Of a DNA stretch of 64,000 nucleotides, positions 19,301-28,511 are shown piece after piece. The position numbers were made by a program, and so were the translations under genes. The stretch spans positions 1,116,001-1,180,000 of the forward strand of contig NZ_JACHBP010000001.1 in assembly GCF_014200375.1 (NCBI RefSeq), given 5' to 3'. The notes under the pieces are model-generated. The model was not told the origin of the DNA. It did not search any database and saw only the letters and a program-made list of their open reading frames with translations. Numbering within the stretch: position 1 is the first letter of the stretch; every line of letters begins with the position of its first letter. This DNA is from Terrimesophilobacter mesophilus. Lineage in GTDB: Bacteria; Actinomycetota; Actinomycetes; Actinomycetales; Microbacteriaceae.

Positions 19301-20689
19301 GGTTGAGGTGCTGCCTTCGGTCCAGACGTGCAGGCCACCGTCGACAAACTCGTTGTGACCGGTCGCACGGGTCTCACCGAACGTCCAGCCCTGCGAGTCC
19401 TGATTGGTCGGTACTGCAGCCGCCGAAGTCGACGTGCACGCCTGCAGGACCGGCTGCGCAAACACGTACTCTGTGGCACCCCACGTAAACGTGTGAACGA
19501 TCTTCTGTGCTGCGGAAGTCTCTGCCTGCATGCCGTAGCCGAGAACTTGAACGTTCCCGAACCCGTTGATGATGTCGAGAAGGTCACCGAGTTTGATGGG
19601 AATGTTTTTCCCAATCAACAGAGTCTTGCCGATTTGCGTGGAGTTACTGGCAGTACCGTCATCATAAATAAACTTGGACGACTGCCAGGGGTCATTGAGT
19701 GACGGTGAGTAAACGCCCGTCGTAAGGAAATCCGACTTGAGTGTCGCGAAGGTGTTTCCGACCCCGAACGTCACAGGAACCTGCATGGTCAGATCCGCGC
19801 CGGTCACATCCATGCTCGCCGACGTGATCAGTCCAATTATGTCGGTCGTGGCGATCGGAGGAACCAGTCCCAGTGTTATCTGCGACTGCGATGGGCTGCC
19901 GAAGTGAAGGCCGTCTGCCCCAACAAAGTAGGACGGCGTCGCGTTGTTGTACCCCTCGTGCCATTCCGTGTAGTCGGCAGAAGTCGGGTAGACATCGACC
20001 TGACGCACGGGGATCGTGGTGGTCGGCGCAGCCGCAACGTACGGCTCGAACACGTACGGGGTTCCGTTGTAGGTGAGGCCCGAGACGACTGCAGCTGCAC
20101 TCGCCTGCACGCCGAAGCCGAGCAGCCTCAAACTGCCCTGCGTATTGAGTGCCGCAATGATGTCCGAGAGCGGGGTCGCTACGTTCTTGGCGATGACCGG
20201 CGTTCCCGTGTTCGGGATGTTCGCACTCGACACCCAGTTGCTGCTCGTCGTCCAGGTGTTGGTCCCCGTGACCACATCCTGCGACCGCAGCGTCGTGTAA
20301 TCCTGCGGGTTCCCCGCCCCGAACCACAACGGAATCTGGAATGTCGGTGTTCCGGACACGACGTCAACCGATGACGCTTCGATGATCGCCTGAAGTTCTG
20401 CCGCCGTGGCCGAAACCGGTGCAGTTCCGTTCAGGATCTGCGACGGGCTGTTCGTCCCGAAGTGCAAGCCGTCGCCTGCAACGTAGTACTGGCGGGTGGT
20501 GTTGTTATAGCCCTCATGCCAGCCTTCGTACACGGCTTCGCTGTTCCGGATGTCGTTCCCGGTAACCGTCATCGGCGCCACAGTGGCATTCGCCGGCGCG
20601 ACCATGACGAGAGAGACACCGCTGAGCACGAGTGTCGCGGTCGCGATCGCGCTGACAAAACGGGTCGACGGAGAGATTGAAACGGACAA
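16334..20689 (-). CDS. Large secreted modular protein with three cell-wall-binding (CWB2) repeats
   Basis: This 1451-residue exported protein has a signal peptide (about 1-36, cleaved after ANA). Four homologous modules of about 180 residues follow (41-220, 228-415, 606-785, 790-970), each starting with a GWHEGY-type motif. A divergent segment (416-605) sits between the second and third. Two Ig-like domains lie at 975-1062 and 1063-1148 (GTWVP...YQW, GTWAP...YQW). Three CWB2 repeats (1151-1451; RIAGQNRY, RVAGGDRY, RTGGADRY) should bind the cell wall non-covalently. The start is TTG at 20689, set 6 bases after AGGAGG. Base composition is visibly less GC-rich than the flanks (for example 19560-19700), suggesting acquisition or a different constraint. 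The role is probably surface adhesion or ligand binding; no catalytic motif is seen. Confidence 0.85.
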   Translation of the reverse strand: MSVSISPSTRFVSAIATATLVLSGVSLVMVAPANATVAPMTVTGNDIRNSEAVYEGWHEGYNNTTRQYYVAGDGLHFGTNSPSQILNGTAPVSATAAELQAIIEASSVDVVSGTPTFQIPLWFGAGNPQDYTTLRSQDVVTGTNTWTTSSNWVSSANIPNTGTPVIAKNVATPLSDIIAALNTQGSLRLLGFGVQASAAAVVSGLTYNGTPYVFEPYVAAAPTTTIPVRQVDVYPTSADYTEWHEGYNNATPSYFVGADGLHFGSPSQSQITLGLVPPIATTDIIGLITSASMDVTGADLTMQVPVTFGVGNTFATLKSDFLTTGVYSPSLNDPWQSSKFIYDDGTASNSTQIGKTLLIGKNIPIKLGDLLDIINGFGNVQVLGYGMQAETSAAQKIVHTFTWGATEYVFAQPVLQACTSTSAAAVPTNQDSQGWTFGETRATGHNEFVDGGLHVWTEGSTSTDKAAGYKAASFNLADLGQGFGITQTGGPGFGPSLQLMVDLNNDGNPEGYLVYEEAAYGVNNVWLSSNWSHLDISAAPTTINGGGTGKGGSVDAWLEAWPDAKIMAVGYSLGSGVLGDWTITGITAGCTTYGFTSDDTYATPTSTVNVNDTEIFPIEDYVGWGDGYGYTPRSYSTQSDGAHIGNGHATQIINTYPTPMTTTDLESLITGASVDVSSGSVTYQLAMRYGDGNTFTTLRSQSLTGSDNHFSVADNWVSTRALVDNVDGTVTTTNYTAPIADLVAFLNAQGNVKVQGFGIQADSPAVFQNLIFNGTKYVFVPTGVTAPTNEVRVTQPEIALDESTYEGWHQGYPNQTGVNQTFAVGDDGLILTPGNDPVTPRTQILNGLTTPVAGADLYALLTSQAGITTGAGGDVTYQVPVSWTGGWSTLRSASLSTGSHTFTLSSPWLSSNAIGSTILAGTQYPLGVILDALNAQADAVAIGFGVQTTVDALVTDITWGDTRYYFDGAITSSFPTITGGSTFGDTLTAHAGTWVPSNVTFAYQWKDNGSPISAANSDTYAPTADQVGSTITVTVTGSADHYADVSSTSLGVTIAAGTITTAVPTISGNAVVGEVLTGNAGTWAPGTAALTYQWYADDVAIVGATGSTYTLAAADLGAIITVKVTGTQTGYTTASATSLGTAPVANGTLVVTRIAGQNRYETAVAISQQWTTATKVYIANGLGYADALSAGPAAAHFNAPLLLTAPDSLPAVVVTELNRLHPSEIVIVGGTGAVSAAVENALNSLTFTPTVKRVAGGDRYATSRAIALDTWGASSLGTAYLATGTNFPDALSAAPAAAHFDGPVILIPGMASSIDATTQALFTSLGVDKVKIAGGTGVVSTAIEAQAKTIFGPTNVTRTGGADRYATSVAINADEFSSASTVYLAQGTGFPDALAGAALAGNNGAPLFVSMTTCIPQSVMDAIISLGATSLVPLGGTGVLSSAVESLTVCD
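16337..17239 (-). repeat. Three CWB2-type cell-wall-binding repeats (protein level)
   Basis: Three consecutive repeats of about 100 codons each contain R-[IVT]-[AG]-G-x-[ND]-R-Y, then FPDAL- or YADAL-, and end in a GGTG[AV][VL]S motif. These are the Pfam PF04122 hallmarks, which in Gram-positive surface proteins occur in threes and attach to wall polymers. Confidence 0.85.
17780..20569 (-). repeat. Four copies of an EGWHEGY module (protein level)
   Basis: Copies lie at about 20569-20030, 20008-19445, 18874-18335 and 18322-17780. Shared landmarks in order are GWHEGYNN, a DGLHFG-like turn, QI-NG, a TLRS block, SSNWVSS, a LNAQGxxxxxGFGVQ helix-strand, and a final aromatic YVF strand. The segment at 19444-18875 between copies 2 and 3 has different sequence, including a DLNNDGNPEGY calcium-loop-like stretch. 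Confidence 0.75.
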
Positions 20690-20699
20690 GAGTGTCCTC

Positions 20700-20750
20700 C
20701 TAGGTAAGCGACCGCACCGGAAATCCGGCGCAAGACGGGAGTCGAGGCAT
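20700..20750 (-). CDS. Possible leader peptide upstream of the large secreted protein
   Basis: A 16-codon frame (MPRLPSCAGFPVRSLT) starts at ATG 20750 with GGAGG 7 bases upstream. An in-frame ATG two codons earlier at 20756 is also possible. It ends in a TAG that directly abuts the AGGAGG ribosome-binding site of the downstream gene. The arrangement suggests translational coupling or attenuation, but a chance ORF cannot be excluded. Confidence 0.35.
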   Translation of the reverse strand: MPRLPSCAGFPVRSLT

Positions 20751-20773
20751 TTTCATACCTCCACTTGCCGCTC

Positions 20774-20779
20774 ACTATA
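20774..20779 (-). promoter_or_regulatory. Candidate -10 box for the large secreted protein gene
   Basis: TATAGT on the minus strand is the best -10 match in the gap and would give a 5' leader of roughly 80 bases. No good -35 is seen at 17-18 bases. The leader contains two small hairpins (arms GAGGTA/TGCCTC and CGCCGG/CCGGTG). Confidence 0.45.
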
Positions 20780-20902
20780 ACCTCAGGACGCGACGGCGGA
20801 TAAGGGGGCATCTCGACGGGGGCGTTGAGTTTTCCCCGGTAAATCGGGGTCTCGCACCCGCCCACCCCCCGAACTGGGGTCAAACAACGAGTCTGTGGAT
20901 GA

Positions 20903-22630
20903 CTACTTCGCGACGGTGATGTCGGGCGCTTCGAGGCGCACCCGGTCGGCCGACGCGTCATCCGGCTGCTCCTGGCTCGCGCGTTCCGCGGCGACCCGCT
21001 TGAGGTAGAACCGCACCTCCTGCTTCACCCGCGCATCGTCCCAGCCGAGGACGTCACCCATGAGGCGCGCGGCAACGGGCGCAGCGGATACACCGCGATC
21101 CCACGCCTCGATCGAGATTCGGGTGCGCCGGGCGAGCACGTCATCCAGGTGAAGCGCGCCCTCGTGCGTTGCCGCGTAGACGACCTCCGCCTCGAGATAG
21201 TCGTCGGCTCCGGGCAGGGGGTGGTTCAGCTCCGGCCGTTCCCGGATGAGATCGAGCAGTTCGTCGGTGAGCGTCCCGTAGCGATTCAGCAGGTGTTCGA
21301 TGCGCACCCTGTGCACGCCGAACGCCCTCGCGATCTTCGACCGCTTGTTCCACGCCGCCTGGTAGCCCTCCGCCCCCAGCAGCGCGACATCCTCCGTCGT
21401 GCTCGGCGGCACCTTCCCGTCCAGGGCGGCGACGGCCTCGTCGATGGCGTCCTTCGCCATGATGCGGTACGTCGTCCATTTGCCACCGGCGACGACCACG
21501 AGCCCCGGAACGCTGTGCGCGACGATGTGCTCGCGTGACAGCTTCGACGTCTCGTCGCTCTCACCCGCGAGCAACGGGCGCAGTCCGGCGTAGACGCCCT
21601 CGACATCCTCCCGCGTCAGCGGAACGTTGATGACCTTGTTGACGTGCCCGAGCAGATAGTCGATGTCGGCCGCCGTGGCAGCGGGATGGGCCTTGTCGAG
21701 GTTCCAGTCGGTGTCCGTCGTGCCGATGAGCCAGTGCCGGCCCCACGGTATGACGAAGAGCACGCTCTTCTCCGTGCGCAGCAGCAACCCGATCTTGGAC
21801 TGGAACCGGTCTCGCGGAACGACGAGGTGGATGCCCTTCGACGCGCGCACCTTGAATTGGCCGCGTTCTCCGACCATCGACTGCGTGTCATCCGTCCACA
21901 CGCCCGTCGCGTTCACGACCTGGCGAGCCCGGATGTCGAACCGCTCGCCGGTCAGCAGGTCGTGAGCCTGCACTCCGACGACGCGTTCGCCCACCTTGAG
22001 GAAGCCCTCCACCCGCACCCGGCTCGCGACGTGCGCACCGTAGAAGGATGCCGTACGGGCGAGGCTCGACACGTACCTGGCATCGTCCACCTGGGCGTCA
22101 TAGTAGGTGATCCCGCCCACGAGCGCGTCATCGCGCAGGCTCGGCATGATCTTGTGCACCTGCCGCTTGGTGAGGTGACGGTGGTGCGGGACGCCGGGCG
22201 GTCTGCCACCGCTGTAGCTGAACAGGTCGTAGAGCAGCATCCCCGCTCCGATGTAGAGGCGTTCGATGATCGGCGTCGTGAGCGGGTACAGGAACCGAAC
22301 CGGCTTCACGAGGTGCGGCGCGAGACGCTGCAGCAGCAGTCCGCGCTCGATGAGCGCCTCCCGCACGAGGCGGAAGTTCAATTGCTCGAGATAGCGGATG
22401 CCGCCGTGCACGAGCTTCGACGACCGGCTCGACGTGCCGCTGCCCCAGTCGCGTGCTTCCACCATCCCGACGCGCAGGCCGCGGGTGACCGCATCCATGG
22501 CGCTGCCGGTACCGACGATGCCGCCACCGACCACGAGAATGTCGAGTTCCTTCTCCTTGAGCGCCGCGATCGCGGCCGCCCGTTCCTCCATGCCGAGCTT
22601 GGCTGAACGGGTGACTGTCTTCTTTGCCAT
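20903..22630 (-). CDS. glpD: FAD-dependent glycerol-3-phosphate dehydrogenase GlpD
   Basis: GlpD oxidises glycerol-3-phosphate to dihydroxyacetone phosphate at the membrane and passes electrons to the respiratory chain. The 575-residue protein has the FAD-binding Rossmann motif VVGGGIVGTGSAMDA near residue 33, then GSGTSSRSSKLVHGGIRYLE and the late GGKWTTYRIMA block, and a C-terminal helical domain. GGGGAAG precedes the ATG at 22630. It begins 9 bases after guaB3 ends, so the two may be co-transcribed although functionally unrelated. No glpF or glpK is nearby. Confidence 0.95.
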   Translation of the reverse strand: MAKKTVTRSAKLGMEERAAAIAALKEKELDILVVGGGIVGTGSAMDAVTRGLRVGMVEARDWGSGTSSRSSKLVHGGIRYLEQLNFRLVREALIERGLLLQRLAPHLVKPVRFLYPLTTPIIERLYIGAGMLLYDLFSYSGGRPPGVPHHRHLTKRQVHKIMPSLRDDALVGGITYYDAQVDDARYVSSLARTASFYGAHVASRVRVEGFLKVGERVVGVQAHDLLTGERFDIRARQVVNATGVWTDDTQSMVGERGQFKVRASKGIHLVVPRDRFQSKIGLLLRTEKSVLFVIPWGRHWLIGTTDTDWNLDKAHPAATAADIDYLLGHVNKVINVPLTREDVEGVYAGLRPLLAGESDETSKLSREHIVAHSVPGLVVVAGGKWTTYRIMAKDAIDEAVAALDGKVPPSTTEDVALLGAEGYQAAWNKRSKIARAFGVHRVRIEHLLNRYGTLTDELLDLIRERPELNHPLPGADDYLEAEVVYAATHEGALHLDDVLARRTRISIEAWDRGVSAAPVAARLMGDVLGWDDARVKQEVRFYLKRVAAERASQEQPDDASADRVRLEAPDITVAK

Positions 22631-22639
22631 GGTCTTCCC

Positions 22640-23758
22640 CTAGGCGTGGTACGGAGCGAGGACGACCTCGACCCGCTGGAATTCCTTGAGGTCCGAATAG
22701 CCGGTCGTCGCCATCGCGCGCTTGAGTGCGCCGATGAGGTTCACGGTGGCGCCGGGCACGCTGGAGGGGCCGAACAATATCTGCTCGAGCGGCGCGACGG
22801 ATCCGACCTCCACACGGTTTCCGCGCGGCAGTTCCGGATGGTGCGCCTCAGCGCCCCAGTGCATGCCGCGGCCGGGCGCATCAGTGGCGCGAGCGAGCGC
22901 GCTGCCCAGCATGACGGCATCCGCCCCCACCGAGAACGCCTTCACGATGTCGCCCGAATTGCCGAGTCCTCCGTCGGCGATGACGTGGACGTACCGGCCA
23001 CCGGACTCATCGAGGTAGTCGCGGCGAGCGCCGGCGACATCCGCCACCGCCGTGGCCATGGGAGCGTGGATACCGAGGCTCGCGCGCGTCGTCGACGCTG
23101 CCCCGCCGCCGAACCCGACAAGGACCCCCGCCGCGCCCGTACGCATGAGATGAAGCGCCGGCGTGTATCCGGCCGCCCCGCCCACGATCACCGGAACATC
23201 GAGTTCGTAGATGAACTCCTTGAGGTTGAGCGGCTCCTGGTTCTTCGACACGTGTTCTGCGCTCACGGTCGTGCCGCGGATGACGAACAGGTCGACGCCG
23301 GCCTCGACGACGGTCTTGTAGAGCTGCTGGGTGCGCTGCGGGGAGAGGGCGCCGGCGACGGTCACGCCGGCCGCGCGGATCTCCGCGAGCCTGCTCGTGA
23401 CGAGTTCCGGCTTGATCGGCTCGGCGTAGATCGCCTGCATCCGCTTCGTCGCCTCATCCGCCGGCAGTTCGCTGATTTCCTTAAGGAGCGGTTCCGGGTC
23501 GTCGTAGCGCGTCCACAGGCCCTCGAGGTTCAGAACACCGAGGCCGCCGAGCTGGCCGATGCGGATCGCGGTCGCCGGCGAGACGACCGAATCCATGGGT
23601 GCGGCCAGCACAGGGATGTCGAACTGGTACGCGTCGATCGTCCAGCTCACGGAGACGTCTTCCGGGTCGCGCGTTCGCCGGTTCGGGACGATGGCGATGT
23701 CGTCGAATGCGTAGACGCGGCGTCCGCGCTTCGACCGGCCGATCTCGATGTCGCTCAC
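22640..23758 (-). CDS. guaB3: GuaB3-type IMP dehydrogenase paralogue
   Basis: This 372-residue TIM-barrel protein belongs to the GuaB3 branch of the IMPDH/GMP reductase family and lacks the CBS pair. The loop that holds the catalytic cysteine in IMPDH (GSICTTR) reads GAASTTR here, so it should not form the usual covalent IMP intermediate. DSVVSPATA and the GGLGNSGDIVKAF phosphate loop are present. The start GTG at 23758 is preceded by TAGGCT (23766-23771) with a 7-base gap, implying a leaderless mRNA. The function is uncertain; GMP reductase-like or regulatory roles are possible. Confidence 0.9.
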   Translation of the reverse strand: MSDIEIGRSKRGRRVYAFDDIAIVPNRRTRDPEDVSVSWTIDAYQFDIPVLAAPMDSVVSPATAIRIGQLGGLGVLNLEGLWTRYDDPEPLLKEISELPADEATKRMQAIYAEPIKPELVTSRLAEIRAAGVTVAGALSPQRTQQLYKTVVEAGVDLFVIRGTTVSAEHVSKNQEPLNLKEFIYELDVPVIVGGAAGYTPALHLMRTGAAGVLVGFGGGAASTTRASLGIHAPMATAVADVAGARRDYLDESGGRYVHVIADGGLGNSGDIVKAFSVGADAVMLGSALARATDAPGRGMHWGAEAHHPELPRGNRVEVGSVAPLEQILFGPSSVPGATVNLIGALKRAMATTGYSDLKEFQRVEVVLAPYHA

Positions 23759-23765
23759 GCCCTCA

Positions 23766-23810
23766 AGCCTAGCTTCACCCTCACGCTGGGCTCGGCAGAG
23801 ATGGCATGCT
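23766..23810. promoter_or_regulatory. Divergent -10 boxes for guaB3 and the C-S lyase gene
   Basis: On the minus strand TAGGCT (23766-23771) is 7 bases from the guaB3 GTG. On the plus strand CATGCT (23805-23810) is 6 bases from the ATG at 23817. Both suggest leaderless transcription. Confidence 0.45.
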
Positions 23811-23816
23811 GGGGTC

Positions 23817-24962
23817 ATGGACGTGACGGCAGATCCGATCGACAGGCTCCGGCAGCGCACGAGCATGAAGTGGCGTGCGTTCCCGGATGACGTGCTCCCC
23901 CTCTTCGTGGCCGAGACCGACTACCCGCTGGCCCCGCCCATTGCGGAGGCGGTCGTCTCGGCCATCCGGAATTCGGACACGGGCTATGCCCCGCCGACAT
24001 CCGAACTGCCGGAGGCGTTCGCGACCTTCGCCGCCTCCCGCTGGGGCTGGACCGTCGACCCCGCCCAGGTCTGGACGACGACGGATGTCGGTGTCGCCAT
24101 CGTCGAAACGCTGCGGCGTGTCACGAAGCCGGGCGAGGGCGTCATCATCAACCCGCCCGTGTACTTCCCGTTCTTCGACCTCGTCGCCGAGTCCGGCGCG
24201 CGCGTCGTCGAGGTGCCGCTCGCCGGCGGCATCGACGACGGCTGGTCGCTCGACCTTGAGGGCATCGAGCGCGCATTCCGGGACGGCGCCACCGCCTACC
24301 TGCTCTGCAACCCGCACAACCCGGTCGGCCGCGCGCACTCCGCCGACGAGCTGCGCGCTGTCGCGGACCTCGCGGCGAAGTACGGTGCCACGGTCGTGAG
24401 CGATGAGATCCACGGGCCGCTCACCTACCCGGATGCCGTGTTCACCCCGTTCCTCTCCGTATCGGACGCCGCCCGCGAGGTCGGCGTGTGCGTCACCGCC
24501 GCGAGCAAGGCGTGGAACCTCGCGGGTCTCAAGTGCGCGATCATGGTGACGGCCGGCGGTCCGAACCAGCCGATCATCGGGACGATGCCGGACGAGGTGT
24601 ACTGGCGCACGAGCATCCTCGGACTCAAGGCGAGCACGGTCGGGTATCGGGAGGGCGCGGGTTGGCTGGACGGCATCCTCACCTCGCTCGACGCGAACCG
24701 CCGCCTGATGTCGACTCTGCTGGCTGAACACCTGCCCACCGTGAAGTACCGGATGCCGGAGGCCACCTACCTGGCGTGGCTCGACTTCCGCGGGCTCGGC
24801 TGGGGCGACGATCCCGCCGCCCACGCGCTCGAACACGCGAAGGTCGCCCTGAGCAATGGGCCGCCGTTCGGGACGCCCGGCGTCGGCTTCGCGCGGCTCA
24901 ACTTGGCCTGCTCGCCCGAAACGCTCACCGAGGCTGTCACTCGCCTGGCGCGCATCCGCTGA
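23817..24962 (+). CDS. MalY/PatB-family PLP enzyme (cystathionine beta-lyase-like C-S lyase)
   Basis: This 381-residue fold-type-I PLP enzyme begins MDVTADPIDRLRQRTSMKW. It has the family N-terminal LPLFVAETDYPLAPPI, the CNPHNPVGR motif, the SDEIHGPL Asp-Glu segment and the PLP lysine in TAASKAWNLAGLKC. Family members cleave C-S bonds of cystathionine or related thioethers. The substrate here is not defined, and an aminotransferase activity cannot be excluded. It stands alone, divergent from guaB3 and convergent with the ABC-F gene. Confidence 0.9.
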   Translation: MDVTADPIDRLRQRTSMKWRAFPDDVLPLFVAETDYPLAPPIAEAVVSAIRNSDTGYAPPTSELPEAFATFAASRWGWTVDPAQVWTTTDVGVAIVETLRRVTKPGEGVIINPPVYFPFFDLVAESGARVVEVPLAGGIDDGWSLDLEGIERAFRDGATAYLLCNPHNPVGRAHSADELRAVADLAAKYGATVVSDEIHGPLTYPDAVFTPFLSVSDAAREVGVCVTAASKAWNLAGLKCAIMVTAGGPNQPIIGTMPDEVYWRTSILGLKASTVGYREGAGWLDGILTSLDANRRLMSTLLAEHLPTVKYRMPEATYLAWLDFRGLGWGDDPAAHALEHAKVALSNGPPFGTPGVGFARLNLACSPETLTEAVTRLARIR

Positions 24963-25011
24963 CCGTTCCCCGAGGAGCGCGCCGCACATAGCGGCGAAGG
25001 GAACCGACGAG

Positions 25012-26700
25012 CTACCGCGGCCGGGCGACCCTGCCCTCGTCCCAGACCGGCGCATCCGACTCGTAGACCCTGCCATCTGCACCGAAGACGAGGAACCGGT
25101 CGAACGAGCGCGCGAACCACCGGTCGTGCGTGACCGCGATGACCGTCCCCTCGAACCGTTCGAGGGCGTCCTGCAGCGCCTCTGCCGACACGAGGTCGAG
25201 GTTGTCGGTCGGCTCATCCAGCAGCAGCAGCGTCGCGCCGGAGAGCTCGAGCAGCAGGATCTGCAACCGCGCCTGCTGCCCACCGGACAGCGACTCGAAT
25301 ACCTGCTCTGCAGCCCCCGCCAGCCCGTAGCGGTCGAGGGCACGGGATGCCGCCTCCCGCGCCATCCCGCTGCGATTGTCGTCACCGCGGTGCAGGATGT
25401 CGAGAAGCGTGCGCCCGTGGAGCGACGGATGCTCGTGCACCTGCGCGAACCATCCGGGCACGACGCGCGCTCCGAGCTTCGCGACGCCCGTATGGGCGAC
25501 CGGTGAGAGCGTCGCGCCGACCGAGGTGAGGTGCCCGGCGCGCGGGTCGGGATCGGTCCCGCCGAGCGCGAGCAGTCGGAGGAAGTGCGACTTCCCGGAG
25601 CCGTTCGACCCGAGCGCAGCCACCCGGTCGCCGAACCACACCTCGAGATCGAACGGCGCCATGAGCCCCGTGAGCTCGAGCTGCTCGCACACCACGGCTC
25701 GTTTGCCGGTGCGATCCCCGCGCAGTCGCATCGAGAGATCCTGGTCCGCCGGTCGTTCGAGCGGAGGTCCGGCCTCCTCGAACTTCCGCAGCCGCGTCAC
25801 GGCCGCGTGATAGCGGGAGGCGAACTCGTCGCTCGCCGCCGCCTTGACTTTCATCGCCTGCACGAGCTGGCGCAGCTTCGCCTGCTGCTCGTCCCAGCGG
25901 CGTCGCAGCTCGTCGAGTCGGTCCATGCGCGCCTTTCGCGCATCGTGGTAGGTCCCGAATCCGCCGCCGTGCGTCCACGTCGTCGCCCCGGCGCCGCCCA
26001 GCTCGAGGGTGATGATGCGGTCGGCCGCGCGCGCGAGGAGTTCGCGGTCGTGGCTCACGAGCAGCACGGTCTTCTTCGACGCACGCAGCGTCTCCTCGAG
26101 CCAGCGCTTCGCCGGCACGTCCAGGTAGTTGTCCGGCTCGTCGAGGAGGAGCAGGTCATCCGGCCCGCGGAACAGCGCCTCCAGAACGAGCCGCTTCTGC
26201 TCCCCGCCGGAGAGTGTCGTGACCTCGCGGTACTGGGCCCGCTCGAACGGGATGCCGAGCGCCGCGGTCGTGCACTCGTCCCACACCGTCTCCTGCTCGT
26301 AGCCGCCCGCCTCCGCGTACTCGGCGAGCGCGCTCGCGTAGGCCATCTGCGTCTCGAGCGCGTCGTTCTCGATGATCGCGAGCTCGCTGCGGTCGAGTGC
26401 GATCGCAGCCGCGCGGATGCGCGCCGGCGCCACCGACACGAGCAGGTCGCGCACCGTGGAGGCGTCCCGCAGGTGACCGACGAACTGGTCCATGATGCCG
26501 AGCGCCCCGTCGATCGAGACGGCCCCCGCATCCGCCTTCTGCTCGCCCCGGATGATGCGCAGCAGCGTCGACTTTCCCGCGCCGTTCGCGCCGATGAGTG
26601 CGCTCGTCGTGCCCTCGCCGACGCGGAAGCTCACGTCGTCGAGAAGGGGGCGGCCGTCGGGCAGCGACAGCGAGACGCTGTTGACGTCGATGTAGCCCAT
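25012..26700 (-). CDS. ABC-F family ATPase (ribosome-associated)
   Basis: This 562-residue soluble protein has two ABC ATPase domains and no membrane segment. Domain 1 has Walker A GANGAGKST near residue 37, signature LSGGEQKRL and Walker B LLLLDEPDNYLD. A charged linker rich in Arg, Lys and Glu (about 250-320) joins it to domain 2, with GSNGSGKSH, LSGGQQARL and LLLLDEPTDNLD. ABC-F proteins bind the ribosomal E-site and act in translation or drug protection; which one cannot be told from sequence. It is convergent with the C-S lyase gene, and TAGTCT near 26755-26765 (minus strand) may be its -10. Confidence 0.92.
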   Translation of the reverse strand: MGYIDVNSVSLSLPDGRPLLDDVSFRVGEGTTSALIGANGAGKSTLLRIIRGEQKADAGAVSIDGALGIMDQFVGHLRDASTVRDLLVSVAPARIRAAAIALDRSELAIIENDALETQMAYASALAEYAEAGGYEQETVWDECTTAALGIPFERAQYREVTTLSGGEQKRLVLEALFRGPDDLLLLDEPDNYLDVPAKRWLEETLRASKKTVLLVSHDRELLARAADRIITLELGGAGATTWTHGGGFGTYHDARKARMDRLDELRRRWDEQQAKLRQLVQAMKVKAAASDEFASRYHAAVTRLRKFEEAGPPLERPADQDLSMRLRGDRTGKRAVVCEQLELTGLMAPFDLEVWFGDRVAALGSNGSGKSHFLRLLALGGTDPDPRAGHLTSVGATLSPVAHTGVAKLGARVVPGWFAQVHEHPSLHGRTLLDILHRGDDNRSGMAREAASRALDRYGLAGAAEQVFESLSGGQQARLQILLLELSGATLLLLDEPTDNLDLVSAEALQDALERFEGTVIAVTHDRWFARSFDRFLVFGADGRVYESDAPVWDEGRVARPR

Positions 26701-26792
26701 GTGTGTGGTCCTCGGTTTGCGACTCCGGATGCCGGAGGCCCACCACAGGCGAGCCGACCAGACTACAGGAATTGCGGACGCACCCCGCAGAA

Positions 26793-28355
<1,563 letters not shown>

Positions 28356-28420
28356 TTAATCGTAGCGTTTGTGGCTCCGGTTCGCCCGTCCTCAGGGGCC
28401 TGTGTGGAACTGAGCCCCCG

Positions 28421-28449
28421 ATTACGACATAATCGGCAAGTACTGTCAA
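28421..28449 (-). promoter_or_regulatory. guaB promoter (TTGACA-17-CGTAAT)
   Basis: On the minus strand a perfect -35 (28444-28449) is spaced 17 bases from CGTAAT (28421-28426). On the opposite strand CATAAT (28428-28433) overlaps it and could serve livH, so the two promoters would interfere. The remaining 28296-28420 leader holds only weak GC-rich pairing and no riboswitch I recognise. Confidence 0.6.
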
Positions 28450-28511
28450 CGATGACGGCAGCCAGAACCCGAGAGCCTCCCATTCTCCACCTGGTCCGTC
28501 TTGGAGGTCTC

